Shown: positions 43,657-52,502, counted from the first letter of the stretch. The stretch is DNA of 64,000 nt from Methylobacterium sp. R2-1 (GCF_014191355.1 NZ_JACHWM010000005.1:186001-250000); one strand, 5' to 3'. The notes: generated from the letters alone by a model not told the origin. Program-made: numbers and translations.

Positions 43657-46599
43657 ATGCTGATCAAGCGCAAGAGCGGCGACGCTGCTCGCACCAAGCA
43701 CCAGGCCGTCGCCGCCGGCCTCGCGTCGGGCGTGCTCGACCGCCGCGCCTTCCTCCGCAAGTCCGGGCTGACCGCCGGTGCGCTCGCCGCCGCCGGCACG
43801 ATCCAACTCGGCTCGGTGCGCAAGGCGCAGGCCGCCGGCTCCTCCGCTGTCGGGCCGGACACGGTCATCAAGAAGAACGTCTGCACCCATTGCTCGGTTG
43901 GCTGCACGGTCACGGCCGAAGTCGTGAACGGCGTCTGGGTCGGCCAGGAGCCGTCCTACGCCAGCCCGATCAACCGCGGCACGCACTGCGCCAAGGGCGC
44001 GGCCATCCGCGAACTCGTCTCGTCCGACCGCCGCCTCAAGTACCCGATGAAGCTCGAGGGCGGGCAGTGGAAGCGGATCTCGTGGGATCAGGCCTACGAA
44101 GAGATCGGCGACAAGCTGATACAGATCCGCGAGAAGAACGGCGCCGACTCGGTCTATTGGCTGGGTTCGGCCAAGTTCACCAACGAGGCCTCCTACCTGA
44201 TGCGCAAGTTCGCGGCCCTGTGGGGCACGAACTCGGTCGACCATCAGGCGCGGATTTGCCACTCGACCACGGTGGCGGGCGTGGCCAACACCTGGGGCTA
44301 CGGCGCCCAGACCAATTCCTACAACGACATCCGCAACGCCAAGACGATGATCATCCTCGGCGGCAACCCCGCCGAGGCGCACCCGGTCTCCCTGCAGCAC
44401 GTGTTGTCGGGCAAGGAGATCAACCGCGCGAACATGATCGTCATCGATCCGCGCTTCACCCGCACGGCAGCGCACGCCACCGAGTATGTGCGCATCCGCT
44501 CCGGCACCGACATTCCGGTGGTCTGGGGCATCCTCTGGCACATCTTCCAGAATGGCTGGGAGGACAAGGAGTTCATCGCCCAGCGCGTCTACGCGATGGA
44601 CGACGTGCGCAAGGAAGTCGCCAAGTGGACGCCCGACGAGGTGGAGCGTGTCTCCGGCGTGCCGGGCGAGCAGCTCAGGCGCGTGGCGGAGAAGTTCGCC
44701 AAGGAGAAGCCCGCGACCCTGATCTGGTGCATGGGCGCGACCCAGCACACGGTCGGCACGGCGAACGTGCGCGCGCTCTGCATCCTGTGCCTGGCCACCG
44801 GCAACGTCGGCAAGCCGGGAACGGGTGCCAACATCTTCCGCGGCCACACCAACGTGCAGGGCGCGACCGATCTCGGCCTCGATGTGACGTCGCTGCCGCT
44901 CTATTACGGCCTCGTCGAGGGCGGCTGGCGCCACTGGGCCCGCGTCTGGGAGGTCGAGTACGAGTGGCTGCAGTCGCGCTTCGATGAGGTTCCGGCGAAG
45001 GGCGGCCGCAAGGCGCGCACCCGCAAGGAGAACATGGAGGCGCCCGGCATCACCTCGACCCGCTGGTTCGACGCCGTGAACCTGCCGCCGGAGCAGATCG
45101 ACCAGCGCAGCCCGGTCAAGGCCTTCATGGTGTTCGGGCACGGCGGCAACACCGTCACCCGCATGCCCGAGGCCATCGAGGGCATGAACAAGCTGGAATT
45201 GCTCGTCGTCGCCGACCCGCACCCGACGACCTTCGCCGCGCTCGATGCCCGGCAGGACAACACCTACCTCCTGCCGATCTGCACCTCGCTCGAGATGGAC
45301 GGCTCCCGCACAGCCTCGAACCGCTCGCTGCAATGGGGCGAGCAGATCGTGAAGCCGGCCTTCGAGTCCAAGACCGACTACGAAGTGCTCTACCGGCTCG
45401 CGCAGAAACTCGGCTTCGCCGATAAGCTCTGCAAGAACATCAAGGTCGTCGATGGCGTCCCCGAGGCGGAAGACATCCTTCGGGAGATCAACCGCGGCGG
45501 CTGGTCCACGGGCTATTGCGGCCAGTCGCCGGAGCGGCTGAAGGCGCATATGCGCAACCAGCACAAGTTCGACCTCGTGACGCTGCGTGCGCCCAAGGAC
45601 GATCCGGAGGTCGGCGGCGACTATTACGGACTGCCCTGGCCTTGCTGGGGCAAGCCGGAGCTGCGCCATCCGGGCTCGGCGATCCTCTACAACACGAACC
45701 TTCACGTGAAGGACGGCGGCGGCGGCTTCCGCGCGCGGTTCGGCACCGAGCGCAACGGCCAGACGCTGCTCGCCGAGAACTCCTTCTCGAAGGGTTCGGA
45801 CCTGACCGACGGCTATCCCGAATTCACTTTCGGGGTGTTCAAGAAACTCGGCTGGGACAAGGATCTGACCCCGGAGGAACTCGCCACCATCCTGAAAATC
45901 GGCGGCGAGAAGCCCGATACCGTAAGTTGGGCGACCGACCTCTCGGGCGGCATCCAGCGCGTCTGCCTCGATCACGGCGTCTCGCCCTTCGGCAACGGCA
46001 AGGCCCGGGCCAACGCCTGGAACCTGCCGGATCCGGTGCCGGTCCACCGCGAGCCGATCTACTCGCCGCGGCCCGAACTGGTAGCGAAGTACCCGACCCG
46101 TCCCGACGAGCGGCAGCTGCGCATGCCCAATATCGGCTTCTCGGTGCAGAAGTCGGTGGTGGATCGCGGCGTCGCCAAGGACTTCCCGATCATCCTCACC
46201 TCCGGTCGCCTCGTCGAGTACGAGGGCGGCGGCGAGGAGACCCGCTCGAATCCGTGGCTCGCCGAGCTCCAGCAGGACATGTTCGTCGAGATCAACACCG
46301 GGGATGCGGCCGAGCGCGGCATCAAGGACGGTCAGTGGGTCTGGGTCTCGGGTGCCGAGAACAACGCCAAGACCAAGGTCAAGGCGCTGGTGACCGACCG
46401 TGTCGGTAAGGGCGTCGCGTTCATGCCCTTCCACTTCTCCGGTTGGTACCAGGGCAAGGACATGCGCGACTTCTACCCGAAGGGCACCGACCCGGTGGTG
46501 CTCGGCGAGAGCGTGAACACCGTGACCACCTACGGCTTCGATCCTGTGACGGGCATGCAGGAAACGAAGTGCACCCTGTGCCAGATCGCAGCGGCCTGA
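43657..46599 (+). CDS. fdh3A: Formate dehydrogenase 3 catalytic (alpha) subunit
   Basis: Molybdopterin oxidoreductase of 980 residues, oxidising formate to CO2 in the periplasm. A Tat signal (RRAFLRKSGLTAGAL, about 29-45) precedes the [4Fe-4S] site Cys76/79/83/111 (CTHCSVGC...GTHCAKG). The active-site ligand is Cys201 with His202 (ARICHSTTV), the cysteine form of the position held by selenocysteine in E. coli FdnG. The molybdopterin-binding C-terminal domain includes ILTSGRLVEYEGGGEETRS. It ends in a CTLC motif. Assignment to FDH3 of Methylobacterium rests on the associated genes. Confidence 0.95.
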   Translation: MLIKRKSGDAARTKHQAVAAGLASGVLDRRAFLRKSGLTAGALAAAGTIQLGSVRKAQAAGSSAVGPDTVIKKNVCTHCSVGCTVTAEVVNGVWVGQEPSYASPINRGTHCAKGAAIRELVSSDRRLKYPMKLEGGQWKRISWDQAYEEIGDKLIQIREKNGADSVYWLGSAKFTNEASYLMRKFAALWGTNSVDHQARICHSTTVAGVANTWGYGAQTNSYNDIRNAKTMIILGGNPAEAHPVSLQHVLSGKEINRANMIVIDPRFTRTAAHATEYVRIRSGTDIPVVWGILWHIFQNGWEDKEFIAQRVYAMDDVRKEVAKWTPDEVERVSGVPGEQLRRVAEKFAKEKPATLIWCMGATQHTVGTANVRALCILCLATGNVGKPGTGANIFRGHTNVQGATDLGLDVTSLPLYYGLVEGGWRHWARVWEVEYEWLQSRFDEVPAKGGRKARTRKENMEAPGITSTRWFDAVNLPPEQIDQRSPVKAFMVFGHGGNTVTRMPEAIEGMNKLELLVVADPHPTTFAALDARQDNTYLLPICTSLEMDGSRTASNRSLQWGEQIVKPAFESKTDYEVLYRLAQKLGFADKLCKNIKVVDGVPEAEDILREINRGGWSTGYCGQSPERLKAHMRNQHKFDLVTLRAPKDDPEVGGDYYGLPWPCWGKPELRHPGSAILYNTNLHVKDGGGGFRARFGTERNGQTLLAENSFSKGSDLTDGYPEFTFGVFKKLGWDKDLTPEELATILKIGGEKPDTVSWATDLSGGIQRVCLDHGVSPFGNGKARANAWNLPDPVPVHREPIYSPRPELVAKYPTRPDERQLRMPNIGFSVQKSVVDRGVAKDFPIILTSGRLVEYEGGGEETRSNPWLAELQQDMFVEINTGDAAERGIKDGQWVWVSGAENNAKTKVKALVTDRVGKGVAFMPFHFSGWYQGKDMRDFYPKGTDPVVLGESVNTVTTYGFDPVTGMQETKCTLCQIAAA

Positions 46600-46616
46600 G
46601 AGGAGCGACCCGAACT

Positions 46617-47213
46617 ATGGCCCGGATGAAGTTCCTCTGCGACGCGGACCGCTGCATCGAGTGCAACGCCTGCGTCACCGCCTGCAAGAACGAGCACGAG
46701 GTGCCGTGGGGCATCAATCGCCGCCGCGTCGTCACCCTCAACGATGGCAAGCCCGGCGAGCGCTCGGTCTCGATGGCCTGCATGCACTGCACCGACGCGC
46801 CCTGTGCGGCGGTGTGCCCCGTGAACTGCTTCTACACCACCGCCGACGCGGTGGTTCTGCACTCCAAGGACATCTGCATCGGCTGCGGCTACTGCTTCTA
46901 CGCCTGCCCGTTCGGCGCGCCCCAGTACCCGCGCGTCGGGAACTTCGGTTCGCGCGGCAAGATGGACAAGTGCACCTACTGCTCCGGCGGCCCCGAGCCC
47001 GACTTCTCGACCGCCGAGTACGAGAAGTACGGCTCGAACCGTCTGGCGGAAGGCAAGCTGCCGCTCTGCGCCGAGATGTGCTCGACCAAGGCGCTGCTCG
47101 CGGGTGACGGCGAGATGATCGCCGAGATCTACAAGCAGCGGGTGATCAAACGCGGCTACGGCTCCGGCGCCTGGGGCTGGAAGACGGCCTATCGCGAGAC
47201 CGTGGCGATCTGA
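46617..47213 (+). CDS. fdh3B: Formate dehydrogenase 3 iron-sulfur (beta) subunit
   Basis: Protein of 198 residues with four [4Fe-4S] motifs carrying electrons from the alpha to the gamma subunit: CIECNACVTACKNEH (about 13-27), CMHCTDAPCAAVCPV, CIGCGYCFYACPFGAP and the split CTYC...CAEMC. It lacks the C-terminal membrane helix of E. coli FdnH. ATG 46617 follows a GGAG ribosome site, 17 bases after fdh3A. A strong hairpin separates it from fdh3C. Confidence 0.94.
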   Translation: MARMKFLCDADRCIECNACVTACKNEHEVPWGINRRRVVTLNDGKPGERSVSMACMHCTDAPCAAVCPVNCFYTTADAVVLHSKDICIGCGYCFYACPFGAPQYPRVGNFGSRGKMDKCTYCSGGPEPDFSTAEYEKYGSNRLAEGKLPLCAEMCSTKALLAGDGEMIAEIYKQRVIKRGYGSGAWGWKTAYRETVAI

Positions 47214-47219
47214 GCCCGA

Positions 47220-47250
47220 GCAGGCGCGGGCTTTCCACGCCCGCGCCTGC
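47220..47250 (+). other. Stable intra-operon hairpin between fdh3B and fdh3C
   Basis: Twelve-base perfect stem: GCAGGCGCGGGC (47220-47231) with its complement at 47239-47250, loop of seven bases. No T-run follows, so it is more likely an mRNA-stability or processing structure setting the ratio of fdh3AB to fdh3C than a terminator. Confidence 0.65.
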
Positions 47251-47281
47251 AAGCTGTGACGACCCTTCGAAAGGAACGCCG

Positions 47282-48319
47282 ATGCGGCGGGCGACGACCT
47301 TCCTCAGCACCCTTCTCCTGGCGGTGATGCTCCTCGCGGTGCCCGGCGCGTTCGGCCCGGCCCAAGCGCAGAACCCGATCCAGGCCGACGGCCAGAACCC
47401 GATGGGCGCCCGGCCGACCGCGGATTCGGTCAACGAGGAATTCCTGTTCAAGCAGGAATCCAAGATCCAGGGTCGCGTCTCGATTCCAGACCGGAAGTCG
47501 GCCAACCTGATCCAGCCGCAGGGCCGCGAGTATCAGAACTTCCGCGAGCGCTGGCTGCCCTGGATCGGGGCTCTCGTCATCCTCGGCATGCTGGCGGCGC
47601 TCGGCGCGTTCTTCCTGTTCCGCGGCCGGATCATGATGGAGCACAGCCAGGAATCGGGGAAGAAGATCCTGCGCTTCAACGCCTTCGAGCGCTTCACCCA
47701 CTGGATGACAGCGGTGTGTTTCATCATCCTGTCGCTGTCGGGCCTGAACTACATCTTCGGCAAGCGGCTGCTGATGCCGCTGATCGGCCCGGAAGCGTTC
47801 GGCGCCATCGCGCAGTGGGCGAAGTACAGCCACGTCTATCTCGCGTGGCCGTTCATGCTCGGCGTCGCCTTCATGTTCGTCCTCTGGATCAAGGACAACA
47901 TCCCGAGCAAGGTCGATTGGGCCTGGATCAAGGCAGGCGGCGGCTTCATCGGCAAAGGCCACCCCCATGCCGGCCGCTTCAATGCGGGCCAGAAGGGCGT
48001 GTTCTGGATGGTCGCCGGCTTTGGCGCAGCAATGGCCGTCACCGGCCTGATGATGCTGTTCCCGTTCGCTCTCACCGACATCAACGGGATGCAGGTGATG
48101 CAGGTGATCCACTCGGTGATCGGCATCGTCTTCATCGCCGGCATCCTCGCTCACATCTACATCGGCACGCTGGGCATGGAGGGCGCCTACGACGCCATGG
48201 GCAGCGGCCAAGTCGATCTCGCCTGGGCGCGCGCGCACCACGACCTGTGGGTCGAGCAGGAGCAGGCGCGCACCGCAAGCGGCCCGCAGCTCAAAGGCCA
48301 TCCTGCGCCTGCAGAGTAA
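47282..48319 (+). CDS. fdh3C: Formate dehydrogenase 3 cytochrome b (gamma) subunit
   Basis: Membrane anchor of 345 residues passing electrons to the quinone pool. An N-terminal signal peptide (ending about AQAQ) is followed by a periplasmic stretch, then membrane segments at about residues 95-115, 140-160, 185-202, 240-260 and 275-295. Candidate heme-ligating histidines are in NAFERFTHWMTA, KYSHVYLAW, and HSVIGIVFIAGILAHIYIG near the end, as in FdnI-type subunits. ATG 47282 follows an AAAGGAA ribosome site. Confidence 0.93.
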   Translation: MRRATTFLSTLLLAVMLLAVPGAFGPAQAQNPIQADGQNPMGARPTADSVNEEFLFKQESKIQGRVSIPDRKSANLIQPQGREYQNFRERWLPWIGALVILGMLAALGAFFLFRGRIMMEHSQESGKKILRFNAFERFTHWMTAVCFIILSLSGLNYIFGKRLLMPLIGPEAFGAIAQWAKYSHVYLAWPFMLGVAFMFVLWIKDNIPSKVDWAWIKAGGGFIGKGHPHAGRFNAGQKGVFWMVAGFGAAMAVTGLMMLFPFALTDINGMQVMQVIHSVIGIVFIAGILAHIYIGTLGMEGAYDAMGSGQVDLAWARAHHDLWVEQEQARTASGPQLKGHPAPAE

Positions 48320-48415
48320 GGATAAGGGGGGACCGGCGGCGCAGGCCGGTCACCGTCTAAGGGCAAGACCACCTGCGCTGACCGAGGCCCCGGGGCCTCA
48401 ACGGAAGACACGACC

Positions 48416-48661
48416 ATGAAAGCCTTCATCGCCGCCATCATCGCCGCCATCGCCCTCGGGGTGCTGGCGATGTTCGCGCTCACGAGCAATCAGAAGTTTG
48501 CCTATCAGGCCTTCGCAACCTCCGGCGCCCGTGTCTCGGAGCCTGGCACCAACCTCGTCGGTCCCCGCTGGAACGGCGACCCGGCTCCGGACGAGTACGG
48601 CTCCGAGGCCGAACCGCACGGCAAGGCCGAGGGAACGGCCTCGCATCCGAAGCGCTCCTGA
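48416..48661 (+). CDS. Small membrane/exported protein downstream of fdh3C
   Basis: Protein of 81 residues. An N-terminal hydrophobic segment (KAFIAAIIAAIALGVLAMFAL) is followed by a hydrophilic part with GTNLVGPRWNG. No cleavage site is obvious, so it may be a single-span anchor. It lies 96 bases after fdh3C on the same strand and 43 bases before another exported protein, so it may belong to the FDH3 transcript. Family not recognised; similar length to small subunits of respiratory complexes. Confidence 0.65.
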   Translation: MKAFIAAIIAAIALGVLAMFALTSNQKFAYQAFATSGARVSEPGTNLVGPRWNGDPAPDEYGSEAEPHGKAEGTASHPKRS

Positions 48662-48704
48662 GCGCGGACCGACACGAAGAGCGGACAATCGACGGAGTGA
48701 CCCG

Positions 48705-49313
48705 ATGAAGCCTTCGCCCATCACCCGGCATTTGGCCGGCAGCCTCGTGGCGTACGCGCTCCTCGTCGGGGTCGCTGCGGCGCAGGACGCAGGACAGTCC
48801 GCTCCGCCCGCCGCACCGCAGGTCGCTTCCGGAAAGCCGGCTAATCTTTGCCAGGAACTGGTCGCCTTCGTGAAACAGCCGGAACCGGCCAACAAGGCGG
48901 CCGCGACGCCGCAGCAGCAGGCAACTGCGGTCTCGAACCCGTCAGGCAAGACAGAGGGAGGCAAGCCAGCGGATGGCGGCGAGCCTCAGAAGTCGTCGGG
49001 CCTGAGCGGCGCCGTCAGCGAGACCGGCAACGGCCCCACGCCAGGCAAGCAGTCCGGCAACCAAGCCGGTGAACCGACGATGAAACCGCATGCCAAGGCC
49101 AATGCCGAGGCGAAAAATCCCCCACCCCCGGCAGCACCTGCTCCGTCCCCGAAGCCCGACCCAGCGACCGTTGAGAAGATCGAGGCCGCCGCCGGTGCCA
49201 ACGACCTCGCCGCCTGCCGGGAGGCTGCCCGCTCGATGCGCGTCGCCGGCGTCGTCATGCCGCCGCCCCTGCTCGCGCTCTCGGCGCTCGATCTGAAGTT
49301 CTTTCAGCAGTAA
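48705..49313 (+). CDS. Secreted Pro/Ala-rich protein downstream of FDH3
   Basis: Protein of 202 residues with a signal peptide (LAGSLVAYALLVGVAAAQ, cleaved near residue 26). The mature protein has a short N-terminal part with one cysteine (ANLCQELVAFVKQP), a long low-complexity Pro/Gly/Lys/Ala linker (about 60-150) and a C-terminal helical part with a second cysteine (NDLAACREAARSMRVAG). ATG 48705 follows a GGAG site. Unknown function; the two ends could be joined by a disulfide. Co-oriented with the FDH3 operon. Confidence 0.65.
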   Translation: MKPSPITRHLAGSLVAYALLVGVAAAQDAGQSAPPAAPQVASGKPANLCQELVAFVKQPEPANKAAATPQQQATAVSNPSGKTEGGKPADGGEPQKSSGLSGAVSETGNGPTPGKQSGNQAGEPTMKPHAKANAEAKNPPPPAAPAPSPKPDPATVEKIEAAAGANDLAACREAARSMRVAGVVMPPPLLALSALDLKFFQQ

Positions 49314-49323
49314 CGCCACGGAT

Positions 49324-49345
49324 GGCGGAGCCGCCCGGCTCCGCC
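49324..49345. terminator. Hairpin between convergent genes after the FDH3 unit
   Basis: GGCGGAGCC (49324-49332) pairs perfectly with GGCTCCGCC (49337-49345) around a four-base loop. It sits between the plus-strand secreted protein and the convergent minus-strand YgjV-like gene. No T-run, so a Rho-assisted or weak terminator. Confidence 0.5.
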
Positions 49346-49350
49346 CACCT

Positions 49351-49944
49351 CTACGCCGCGCCCGGCAACGTTGCGATCGGGCTTGAGTTGGATTCCGGTT
49401 CGACCGCTCCGCCGCGGGCCAGGGCGATCACCAGGGCCGCGATCGTGAGCAGATCGCAGGTCAGGCCGAAGACCGACCCAACCAGCATGTTGTGTATTAG
49501 CCAGCACGAAGACGCCCCGAGGAAGAGCCGGCGCATGGCCTGCGCATTGCCCTGAAGGCGTGCAGTCGTCGCGAGCAGCGATCCAAGCCCGGCGCAGGCC
49601 GAGGGCCAGCCGTTCCAGGTTGCAAGCGTGAGGCCGAGGGCGACGAGGCTGCTCGCCAGGAACAGCGGAGCCACCCAGGCCGCGCGCGAAGCCGGTCCGA
49701 TCCAGCGGGCCGCCACCACGCTCTGCATCACGGAGACGAGGCACATCGCCGTGCCGGTCTGCGCGCCGAGCCGCAGGAAATGCAGCGCGAAGCAGCCCGA
49801 GCACGCTGCCGAGGTGAGCAGGATCAAACTTCGCCGCGGCATCATTCCGCCGACGAAGCCGAGACAGAGCCCTAAGCTTCCAAACAGGTCGAGGTGTTCA
49901 CGCGCGGCATTCCACGCAAGGGCGGCGAGATCTGCGGGGGACAT
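49351..49944 (-). CDS. YgjV-family inner-membrane protein
   Basis: Integral membrane protein of 197 residues with about six hydrophobic segments, resembling the uncharacterised YgjV family: FGSLGLCLGFVGGMM, LHFLRLGAQTGTAMCLVSVMQSVVAARW and SSCWLIHNMLVGSVFGLTCDLL. The His-Phe pair in the ALHFLRLG region and the WLIHN motif are features I associate with this family. It is monocistronic. Transport substrate unknown. Confidence 0.75.
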   Translation of the reverse strand: MSPADLAALAWNAAREHLDLFGSLGLCLGFVGGMMPRRSLILLTSAACSGCFALHFLRLGAQTGTAMCLVSVMQSVVAARWIGPASRAAWVAPLFLASSLVALGLTLATWNGWPSACAGLGSLLATTARLQGNAQAMRRLFLGASSCWLIHNMLVGSVFGLTCDLLTIAALVIALARGGAVEPESNSSPIATLPGAA

Positions 49945-50195
49945 GATGGGGGTCTCGAACGACGCGTCCGTTGCTCGTTTTGACGATCGTTCCGCTGGGG
50001 CTTGTTCTTGGTTTTGCCTTCGTTTTCTTTTCTGAGCCTTACGAAAGCAGTGCCGACCGAGTGCAATGGCGCGTCCGTCTTGATCAATGCGCTATTCCTG
50101 CAGGGTAACCGGATCGTTAATGCCGCGAGAAGGCTCACCCAGCGTGGCACCAACGCCTCACTTGTGAAGCATCGGGCGACGCCGCGATCGATGAG
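49945..50195. other. Intergenic region before the TetR/RND operon
   Basis: Together with the operators this 317-base region separates divergent transcription units. It has a T-rich patch around 50000-50035 but no credible gene. Short frames read through it have no protein-like character. Promoters for the YgjV-like gene and for the efflux operon must lie here. Confidence 0.45.
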
Positions 50196-50231
50196 AATGA
50201 ACGTTCATTGACACGAGAATGAACGTTCACT
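50196..50231. promoter_or_regulatory. Tandem TetR-type operators
   Basis: Two near-identical palindromes, AATGAACGTTCATT (50196-50209) and AATGAACGTTCACT (50218-50231), are spaced 22 bases centre to centre, two helical turns. TGAACGTTCA is typical of AcrR/TetR-type operators. They lie 31 bases before the first gene of the operon that encodes a TetR regulator, so autoregulation is very likely. Confidence 0.8.
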
Positions 50232-50261
50232 ATCAAGCTCTGGCAGCGTTGGAGTTGGGCC

Positions 50262-50582
50262 ATGGGCATGTCTGTCAGGGATCGGGCGTCTTTCCTTCAC
50301 GCTTTCGGTCTCGGTACCGATCTCGGTCTGGCTGCAGCGCAGGAGAGCTTCAGCCCGCTGCGCGTTCTCCGCTCGGTCTGCACCCCGGCGAATCTGCTCC
50401 TTTGCGTCGTCGTCACCTTCGGCTGGTTCGCACTGATCGGCTGGACCGGCGCCGGACCGGACGGCTGGCAGGCGCGTCTCTGCGCCGATCTCGACCTTCA
50501 GCCACGGGCCTGCGCGAGCGTGCGGCTCACCGATGAGGCGGGCCGCACCGCCGCCATGAGCAGCGTAGGAACGTCGTCATGA
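50262..50582 (+). CDS. Small membrane protein heading the RND efflux operon
   Basis: Protein of 106 residues with one clear membrane segment (about 44-61: NLLLCVVVTFGWFALIGW) and a periplasmic-looking tail containing two cysteines (ARLCADLDLQPRACASV) that may form a disulfide. It is the first gene after the operators. Its stop overlaps the tetR start by four bases, so it is translated with the regulator. No family recognised. Could modulate the pump or be a leader-type gene. Confidence 0.65.
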   Translation: MGMSVRDRASFLHAFGLGTDLGLAAAQESFSPLRVLRSVCTPANLLLCVVVTFGWFALIGWTGAGPDGWQARLCADLDLQPRACASVRLTDEAGRTAAMSSVGTSS

Positions 50583-51214
50583 GTGCAGCGACCGGCGCCG
50601 TCATCGACGCCCGAAACGGACAGGCGGCCCGGCGCGAGCATATTCTCGACGCGGCTGAAGCCTGCTTCGTCCGCAATGGCTTTCATCGCACCACGATGCA
50701 GGACCTCGCCCGCGAGGCTTCGATGAGCCCGGGCAACATCTACCGATATTTCGACTCGAAGGAGGCGGTCGTCCTCGGGCTGGCCGAGCGAGACCGCGAG
50801 CGCGGCGCCGTCCTCGTCGAGGCGATGGAGCGGGCCGGCGACAAGCGTGCCGTGCTGATGGGCGTACTCGCCCGCTTCTTCCTCGATATCACCCGCGAGG
50901 CGGCGATCCTGCGCCTCGACGTCTGGGCGGAGTCGACCCGCAATCCGGCTATCGGAACCATGGTCGAGCATGGCGACGAAGACGGGCGCACCTGGCTCAT
51001 CGAGATGTTCGACGCGATCAAGACCTCGCCGGACTGCGATTCCGCCGCCCTGTTCGATGCCGTCGCTCCGCTGATGAAGGGCATCATCGTGAGCCGTGCG
51101 CTGAGCGCCGAGTACGATGCCGGTCCAGCCGTGGCGCAGCTTCAGGCCGTGATCGATGCCGGTCTGTCCGGTCCGTTCCCCCTCCCCCGCCTCGATCTGG
51201 AGACCGGCCGATGA
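50579..51214 (+). CDS. TetR-family transcriptional regulator
   Basis: Repressor of 211 residues. The HTH region is about residues 20-65 (ARREHILDAAEACFVRNGF, then MQDLAREASMSPGNIYRYFDSKEAVV). The ligand-binding C-terminal domain is of the common TetR_C type. It most likely binds the tandem palindromes upstream of the operon and controls the adaptor and pump genes that follow. Overlaps neighbours by four bases on both sides. Confidence 0.93.
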   Translation: MSAATGAVIDARNGQAARREHILDAAEACFVRNGFHRTTMQDLAREASMSPGNIYRYFDSKEAVVLGLAERDRERGAVLVEAMERAGDKRAVLMGVLARFFLDITREAAILRLDVWAESTRNPAIGTMVEHGDEDGRTWLIEMFDAIKTSPDCDSAALFDAVAPLMKGIIVSRALSAEYDAGPAVAQLQAVIDAGLSGPFPLPRLDLETGR

Positions 51215-52452
51215 GACGCGTCCGGACTTTCGCGCTCCCCGCTCTCCTGCTCGCCGCCACGGCTCTCGTTCCGGTGCGGGCCGAGACCGCCCCGCCTTCG
51301 GTGAAGACCGCACCGGCGCCCGTCGTCAGCGTGATCGGGGCCGAGCGGCGCGAGATCATCGAGAGCGTCGTCGTCACCGGCACGCTGGTGCCGCGCGACG
51401 AGATCCTGGTGACGCCCGAGATCGACGGCTATCGCCTCGTCGAGCTGCTGACCGAGGAGGGCATGCGCGTCGAGAAGGGACAGGTGCTCGCTCGCCTCAA
51501 CCGCGACCTGATCGACCGCCAGCTCGTCCAGCAGAACGCACTGATCGACAAGGCGAGCGCTGCGGTGCCGCAGGCGCAGAGCAACATCGAGCAGGCGGAA
51601 GCTGCCGAACTCGAAGCGCATCTTGCCTATGACCGCGCCAAGCAACTGATCCAGACCGGCAACACCACCGCCGTGATCATGGAGGGCCGCACCGCCGCCC
51701 TGCGGCAGGCAGAGGGCAAGCTCGCCTTCGCCCGCAACGGACTTGCGATGGCCAAGGCGGAGCTGGCTCAGGCCAAGGCCGTGCGCGACGAACTCGAATT
51801 GCGGCTTGCCCGCACCGAAATCCGTGCACCGGAAGCCGGTATCGTCAGCCGCCGCACGGCACGGGTGGGCATGGCGACCTCGTCGTCGGCCGAGCCGCTG
51901 TTCCGGCTGATCGCCCGCGGCGAGATCGAGCTGGAGGCGGAGGTCATTGAGACCAAGCTGCCGCTACTGCGCGAAGGCGCCCCGGCCTTCATCGAGACCG
52001 GCGAGGGTGAGCGGGTCGCAGGCAGCGTGCGTGCGGTCTACCCGGAGGTCGACAGGGCGAGCCGGCTGGGCAAGGTCCGCGTCCGCCTCGATCCCGATCC
52101 GCGCCTGCGCATCGGCACCTTCGCTCGCGGCGCAGTCGAACTCGCCCGGACCCGCGGCGTCACCGTGCCCCAGGCCTCCGTCCTCTACGGCGGCGGCAAG
52201 CGCAGCTCGGTGCTGGTCGTCGCGGACGACAAGGTCGAGTCCCGCGAGGTTCGCACCGGCCTGAGCGACGAAGACGACATCGAGATCCGTTCCGGCCTCT
52301 CGGAGGGCGAGCGGGTGGTCGCCCGCGCCGGCAGCTTCCTGCGCGACGGCGACCGCGTGCGCTCGGTCACGCTCGCCCGGCAGGGTCAGACGCCCTCCGC
52401 GGTCTCCGGCACACCCTCGCCGCAGGCCACCGCCGACGCAGCACTACGCTGA
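51211..52452 (+). CDS. RND efflux periplasmic adaptor (membrane fusion protein)
   Basis: Adaptor of 413 residues linking the inner-membrane pump to an outer-membrane channel. Signal peptide (FALPALLLAATALVPVRAE), a split lipoyl/barrel-sandwich domain (VVTGTLVPRDEILVTPEIDG and RTEIRAPEAGIVSRRTARVG), an alpha hairpin between them (about 100-190) and beta-barrel and membrane-proximal domains after. Pairing with the TetR gene upstream and the RND gene downstream is conclusive. No outer-membrane channel gene follows, so the channel must be shared. Confidence 0.93.
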   Translation: MRRVRTFALPALLLAATALVPVRAETAPPSVKTAPAPVVSVIGAERREIIESVVVTGTLVPRDEILVTPEIDGYRLVELLTEEGMRVEKGQVLARLNRDLIDRQLVQQNALIDKASAAVPQAQSNIEQAEAAELEAHLAYDRAKQLIQTGNTTAVIMEGRTAALRQAEGKLAFARNGLAMAKAELAQAKAVRDELELRLARTEIRAPEAGIVSRRTARVGMATSSSAEPLFRLIARGEIELEAEVIETKLPLLREGAPAFIETGEGERVAGSVRAVYPEVDRASRLGKVRVRLDPDPRLRIGTFARGAVELARTRGVTVPQASVLYGGGKRSSVLVVADDKVESREVRTGLSDEDDIEIRSGLSEGERVVARAGSFLRDGDRVRSVTLARQGQTPSAVSGTPSPQATADAALR

Positions 52453-52502
52453 GGCGGCTTCCGCCTCGGCTCCATCGACATCCATTCTGACGGGTTGCCC
52501 CG

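Noticed and set aside
44251-44268. Possible selenocysteine formate dehydrogenase
   Set aside because: The active-site codon in the ARICHSTTV region is a cysteine codon (TGC), not in-frame TGA, so no selenocysteine insertion is needed.
43609-46434. Long antisense open frame (941 codons) opposite fdh3A
   Set aside because: Same artefact; fdh3A has all cluster and active-site motifs on the plus strand.
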